From Ovoidimarina sp039190895 (GTDB taxonomy: Bacteria; Pseudomonadota; Alphaproteobacteria; Rhodobacterales; Rhodobacteraceae): a stretch of 29,435 bases of DNA. The position numbers were made by a program, and so were the translations under genes. Under the pieces are notes generated by a model. That model made no database searches. It saw nothing but the letters and a program-made list of their open reading frames with translations, and was not told the origin of the DNA. Where the stretch lies: the NCBI GenBank assembly GCA_039190895.1, contig JBCCXY010000035.1:1-29435 (forward strand), written 5' to 3'. The stretch's first letter is position 1. Every line of letters starts with the position of its first letter. Positions 26,905-29,435 of this stretch are shown piece after piece.

Positions 26905-28188
26905 TTAGCTGACGGCTTTTGCCATCGCCTGATCCAGGTCAGCGATGATGTCGTCGGCGTCTTCGATGCCGATGGACAGACGGATCACGTTGGGGCCGAC
27001 GCCCGCAGCTGTCTGCTGCTCTTCCGAGAGCTGGCGGTGCGTTGTCGAGGCGGAGTGGATGATCAGCGAGCGAGCGTCACCGAGGTTGGCGACGTGGCTG
27101 AACATGCCGACACTGTCGATGACCTTCACGCAGGCGTCGTAGCCCGCCTTCATGCCGAAGGTGAAAACCGACCCGGCGCCCTTCGGGCAAATCTTGGCCA
27201 TTCGTCCGTGCCATGGCGACGATGGGAGGCCCGCGTAGGTGACGAACTCGACGCGGTCGTCCTTCTCAAGCCACTCCGCCACCTTTTGCGCGTTGGCTAC
27301 GTGCTTTTCCATGCGCAGGGAGAGAGTCTCGATGCCGAGCAACGTGTAGTGCGCGCCCTGCGGGTTCATCGTCATGCCGAGGTCGCGAAGGCCCACGGCG
27401 ATGGAGTGGAACGTGAACGCCATCGGGCCAAGCGCCGGGCCGAAGGCGAGGCCGTGGTAGGCAGGCTCGGGCTGCGACAAGGACGGGAACTTGTCGTTTG
27501 CGGTCCAGTCGAACTTGCCAGAGTCGGTGATCGACCCGCCCGTCACGGTGCCGTTGCCGGTGAGGTACTTCGTCGTTGAGTTCACGACGAGCGTCGCGCC
27601 ATGCTCAATCGGGCGACAGAGGTAGGCGCTGGCCGAGGTGTTGTCGACGATCAACGGGATGCCCGCATCATCGGCCATGGCCGCGATGGCGGGGAGGTCG
27701 GCGATGTAGCCTGCGGGGTTCGCGATGGACTCGCAAAAGATCGCGCGGGTGTCGTCATCGATGGCCGCTTTCAGCGCATCGGTGTCGTCGAAATCGACGA
27801 ACGTGCAGCCCCAACCGAAGCGCTTGATCGACTGGCTGAACTGCGTGACCGTGCCGCCGTACAGGCGCGTTGAGGCGACGATGTTCTTGCCCGGCCCCAT
27901 CAGCGGGAACAGCGCCATGATTTGGGCTGCGTGGCCAGACGAGCAGCAGACGGTGCCCGCGCCGCCTTCCAGCGCGTTGATCCGGTCGGCGAGGGCCGAG
28001 ACGGTGGGGTTGGTCAGGCGGGAATAGATGTAGCCGATCTCTTGCAGGTTGAAGAGCTTCGCGGCGTGGTCGGCGTCGCGAAACACGAAGGCCGTCGTGT
28101 TGTAGACGGGTGTTTGCCGCGCGCCCGTTGCCGGGTCCGGCGCCGCGCCGCCGTGGATTTGAAGCGTGTCGAAGCCTTGGTCTGCCAT
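26905..28188 (-). CDS. metY: O-acetylhomoserine sulfhydrylase (PLP enzyme)
   Basis: 427 residues, the usual MetY length and about 30 longer than MetB/MetC. It makes homocysteine from O-acetylhomoserine and sulfide in methionine synthesis. Visible are the start GFDTLQIHGG, TPVYNTTAFVFRD, YSRLTNPTV (PLP phosphate-binding Tyr/Arg), ASTRLYGGT, LIVDNT (Asp182 to the pyridine nitrogen) and VNSTTKYLTGNG with the Schiff-base Lys207. The C-terminal region has ARSLIIHSASTTHRQL and GVGPNVIRLSIGIED. ATG 28188 has GGGAGGGA upstream. The leader (28189-28301) is short; I looked for a SAM-II riboswitch, common before such genes in alphaproteobacteria, and did not find one. The family also includes O-succinylhomoserine enzymes. 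Confidence 0.94.
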   Translation of the reverse strand: MADQGFDTLQIHGGAAPDPATGARQTPVYNTTAFVFRDADHAAKLFNLQEIGYIYSRLTNPTVSALADRINALEGGAGTVCCSSGHAAQIMALFPLMGPGKNIVASTRLYGGTVTQFSQSIKRFGWGCTFVDFDDTDALKAAIDDDTRAIFCESIANPAGYIADLPAIAAMADDAGIPLIVDNTSASAYLCRPIEHGATLVVNSTTKYLTGNGTVTGGSITDSGKFDWTANDKFPSLSQPEPAYHGLAFGPALGPMAFTFHSIAVGLRDLGMTMNPQGAHYTLLGIETLSLRMEKHVANAQKVAEWLEKDDRVEFVTYAGLPSSPWHGRMAKICPKGAGSVFTFGMKAGYDACVKVIDSVGMFSHVANLGDARSLIIHSASTTHRQLSEEQQTAAGVGPNVIRLSIGIEDADDIIADLDQAMAKAVS

Positions 28189-28280
28189 GGGGGTCCCTCC
28201 CTGAAAAATGCTTTGGCCTGCGGTTTAAGGGAAAGTTAAATGGGCGGCAACGCGGGTGGGAGTGTCTGTGATCGCCGGAG

Positions 28281-28308
28281 GCGGTGGGCAGATTGCCCAC
28301 CCTACCGC
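28281..28308 (-). repeat. REP-like repeat, copy E, containing a stop codon
   Basis: GGTGGGCA-GAT-TGCCCACC (28283-28301) followed by CTACCGC. On the minus strand the element reads GCGGTAGGGTGGGC, and its GCGGTAG supplies the last bases and the TAG stop of the glycosyltransferase-like gene. Confidence 0.75.
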
Positions 28309-29285
28309 ATCCACAAATTCTCGGACTTCAGACGGTTGCGGATCGCGCGTTCCTTGCGGGGGAGGGCGTCGCGGTTGAACAAGGCGCGGGCTTTCTGGCC
28401 GCGGCCCTGGTAGATCATGCGGAGGAAGGGTTCGTGCTCTTTCAGGACCTTCTTGAGCCAATTCGGGGCGGTGACCTGTTCAAGGATGTCGACGGTCCGG
28501 TCGTCCTCTCGGGCGTAGAGCAACGAGATAACGCGCCAGTGGCAGGCGACCTCACCGTCAAGTGGGGCGCTGTCCTCCCTTGGGCGCCCGCCGCCCAGGC
28601 TGTGAATGACGAGCGGCAGGGCGATTTGGTCGAGCCATGGGATCAGCGGTTGGCATTCCAGCGCCTTCGGCGGGTCGGCGTGGATGGACTGCATCGTCTC
28701 AACGAAGCGGGCGCCGAAGGTGTGGGGGCAGGGGCCGAAGAACCAACCGGCATTAAAATAGAGGTAGCGCTGCCAGTATTCGTCCGGGTGCGATAGGTCG
28801 AGCGACGTCTCGAAGTTGAGGTCGAAGCGGTCATAGAGTGAGCGCCAGATTTCGGAGTAGCCCGGGCCGTAGAGTTCGATCACTGGCCAGGTGTTGTCGC
28901 GTTTCATCGACGCGGCGGGGCGGGTGAAGTCGATGGGCAGCGTGGAGACCGGCCCGGTGATCAGGGTGTCGCTGTCGAAGAAGAGGAAGGGTTGACCTTC
29001 GGGGAGGGTCGCCAGGCCCTCGGCCTTGTTGGCGTGGGGGTAGCTGGCGCCAAAGGCATTGGTTTCGAAAGGGATGATCTCGGCGTGGAGGCGGGTTAGG
29101 GCCTCGCGGACGGCTTCGTTGCGGATCGATGGGTTGTTGGGCCAGAGCGGGCCGGGTTGGGGTTCGGCGACGATGAGGCGACCTGCGAAGCCTGGGTCCA
29201 TGGCGCGCAGACTGGCTGCAAAAAGTAGAGCCTCGTACATCAAGCGACCGTTCTGGCCGACGATCATGATGTTGAAGTTGGTCAC
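28302..29285 (-). CDS. Glycosyltransferase-like protein (GT-A fold candidate)
   Basis: About 327 residues from a GTG at 29285 (MTNFNIMIVGQNGRLMYEAL); a GTG at 29318 and an ATG at 29267 are alternatives and none has a ribosome site. The N-terminal half has alternating strands and helices, a HANKAEGL segment and FLFFDSDTLI with an Asp-Ser-Asp triplet (Asp104 and Asp106 from 29285) that suits a metal/nucleotide-sugar DxD motif. Later YLYFNAGWFFGP resembles the acceptor-side loop of GT-A enzymes such as family 8-like proteins. The C-terminal 60 residues are helical and very basic, which could attach it to membrane or RNA. There is no signal peptide, so it is cytoplasmic. The donor and acceptor are unknown. 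The stop lies inside REP-like copy E. Confidence 0.7.
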   Translation of the reverse strand: MTNFNIMIVGQNGRLMYEALLFAASLRAMDPGFAGRLIVAEPQPGPLWPNNPSIRNEAVREALTRLHAEIIPFETNAFGASYPHANKAEGLATLPEGQPFLFFDSDTLITGPVSTLPIDFTRPAASMKRDNTWPVIELYGPGYSEIWRSLYDRFDLNFETSLDLSHPDEYWQRYLYFNAGWFFGPCPHTFGARFVETMQSIHADPPKALECQPLIPWLDQIALPLVIHSLGGGRPREDSAPLDGEVACHWRVISLLYAREDDRTVDILEQVTAPNWLKKVLKEHEPFLRMIYQGRGQKARALFNRDALPRKERAIRNRLKSENLWMR

Positions 29286-29324
29286 GGCGGCAGCATACGG
29301 CCCGCGTTGGCCGGACACGAGAGG

Positions 29325-29352
29325 TTACGCCGCCTTTCAGGCGGCGCGACGC
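29325..29352 (+). repeat. CGCCGCC hairpin repeat, right-hand copy
   Basis: CGCCGCC-TTTCA-GGCGGCG (29328-29346) has a perfect 7-bp stem. Sixteen bases (CGCCGCCTTTCAGGCG) are identical to the reverse complement of 22-37. It lies upstream of the glycosyltransferase-like gene and could end a transcript entering from the right-hand side only if that gene is on the plus strand; the window ends before this can be seen. Confidence 0.55.
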
Positions 29353-29407
29353 GGGGGGGGTTAAACCCCCCCCACCCCCCGGGTATTTTTGACAACAATG
29401 ATGGGGG
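29353..29407 (+). repeat. G8/C8 hairpin and GTATTTTT tail element, copy 2
   Basis: A run of eight G (29353-29360), TTAAA, then a run of eight C forms a hairpin. It is followed by ACCCCCCGGGTATTTTTGAC and AACAATGATGGGGGG. The tail matches copy 1 at 1403-1444. Confidence 0.5.
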
Positions 29408-29435
29408 GAATTTACGGTGGGGGCCCAGTTGAGCC

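Noticed and set aside
28189..28280. Possible SAM-II riboswitch before metY
   Set aside because: The minus-strand leader has TTAAAC and GCCAAAG, which recall parts of SAM-II, but the required first stem and the UUGCAGCC segment are missing, so the pseudoknot cannot form as in the family.

Overview
The window looks like chromosomal DNA of a marine-type alphaproteobacterium of the Rhodobacteraceae (Roseobacter group). The base composition is GC-rich throughout. The gene set is typical of that family: biotin-dependent propionyl-CoA carboxylase plus B12-dependent methylmalonyl-CoA mutase, the block Suv3-like helicase / S4 protein / FdxA ferredoxin / CarD, an AsnC-type regulator divergent from 4-hydroxyphenylpyruvate dioxygenase, a BCCT transporter and MetY. 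I cannot name a genus. I see no rRNA, tRNA, CRISPR array, phage or insertion sequence.

Layout. (1) 1-1.5 kb: a Bcr/CflA-type MFS exporter on the minus strand, bounded by hairpin repeats and a perfect dyad. (2) 1.5-10.8 kb: the propionyl-CoA to succinyl-CoA region. It holds pccB, a 42-aa lipoprotein, an unknown 120-aa protein, a second small lipoprotein, pccA, a membrane protein and a DUF4174 secreted protein (both on the minus strand), methylmalonyl-CoA mutase, and a PanE-like reductase that overlaps the mutase by 4 bp. The epimerase, the mutase chaperone and a pathway regulator are not in the window. (3) 10.8-12.7 kb: a minus-strand SCP2/hydrolase pair and a divergent secreted TPR protein. 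(4) 13.0-17.3 kb: helicase, S4 protein, ferredoxin and CarD, ending in a canonical intrinsic terminator. (5) 17.3-21.5 kb: a CPA2/Kef antiporter, a DUF1801 protein, an Lrp/AsnC regulator and HPPD. (6) 21.5-25.1 kb: a 916-aa single-pass membrane protein with a PilM/GspL-like N-terminus and a PilP/GspC-like C-terminus, divergent from a SIMPL-domain periplasmic protein. (7) 25.2-29.3 kb: a BCCT transporter, MetY and a glycosyltransferase-like protein.

The functions make housekeeping sense: odd-chain, propionate and branched-chain carbon feed into the TCA cycle, tyrosine is degraded by HPPD, methionine is made by sulfhydrylation, and osmolytes and ions are transported.

The least explained material is intergenic. 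Five copies of a short REP-like palindrome, core GGTGGGCA-NNN-TGCCCACC, sit at gene 3' ends between 19.7 and 28.3 kb. A second composite repeat, a CGCCGCCTTTCAGGCG-type hairpin followed by a C-run and a GTATTTTT tail, occurs near both ends of the window. The best protein-level candidate for something undescribed is the orphan PilM-PilP-like fusion at 21505-24255.
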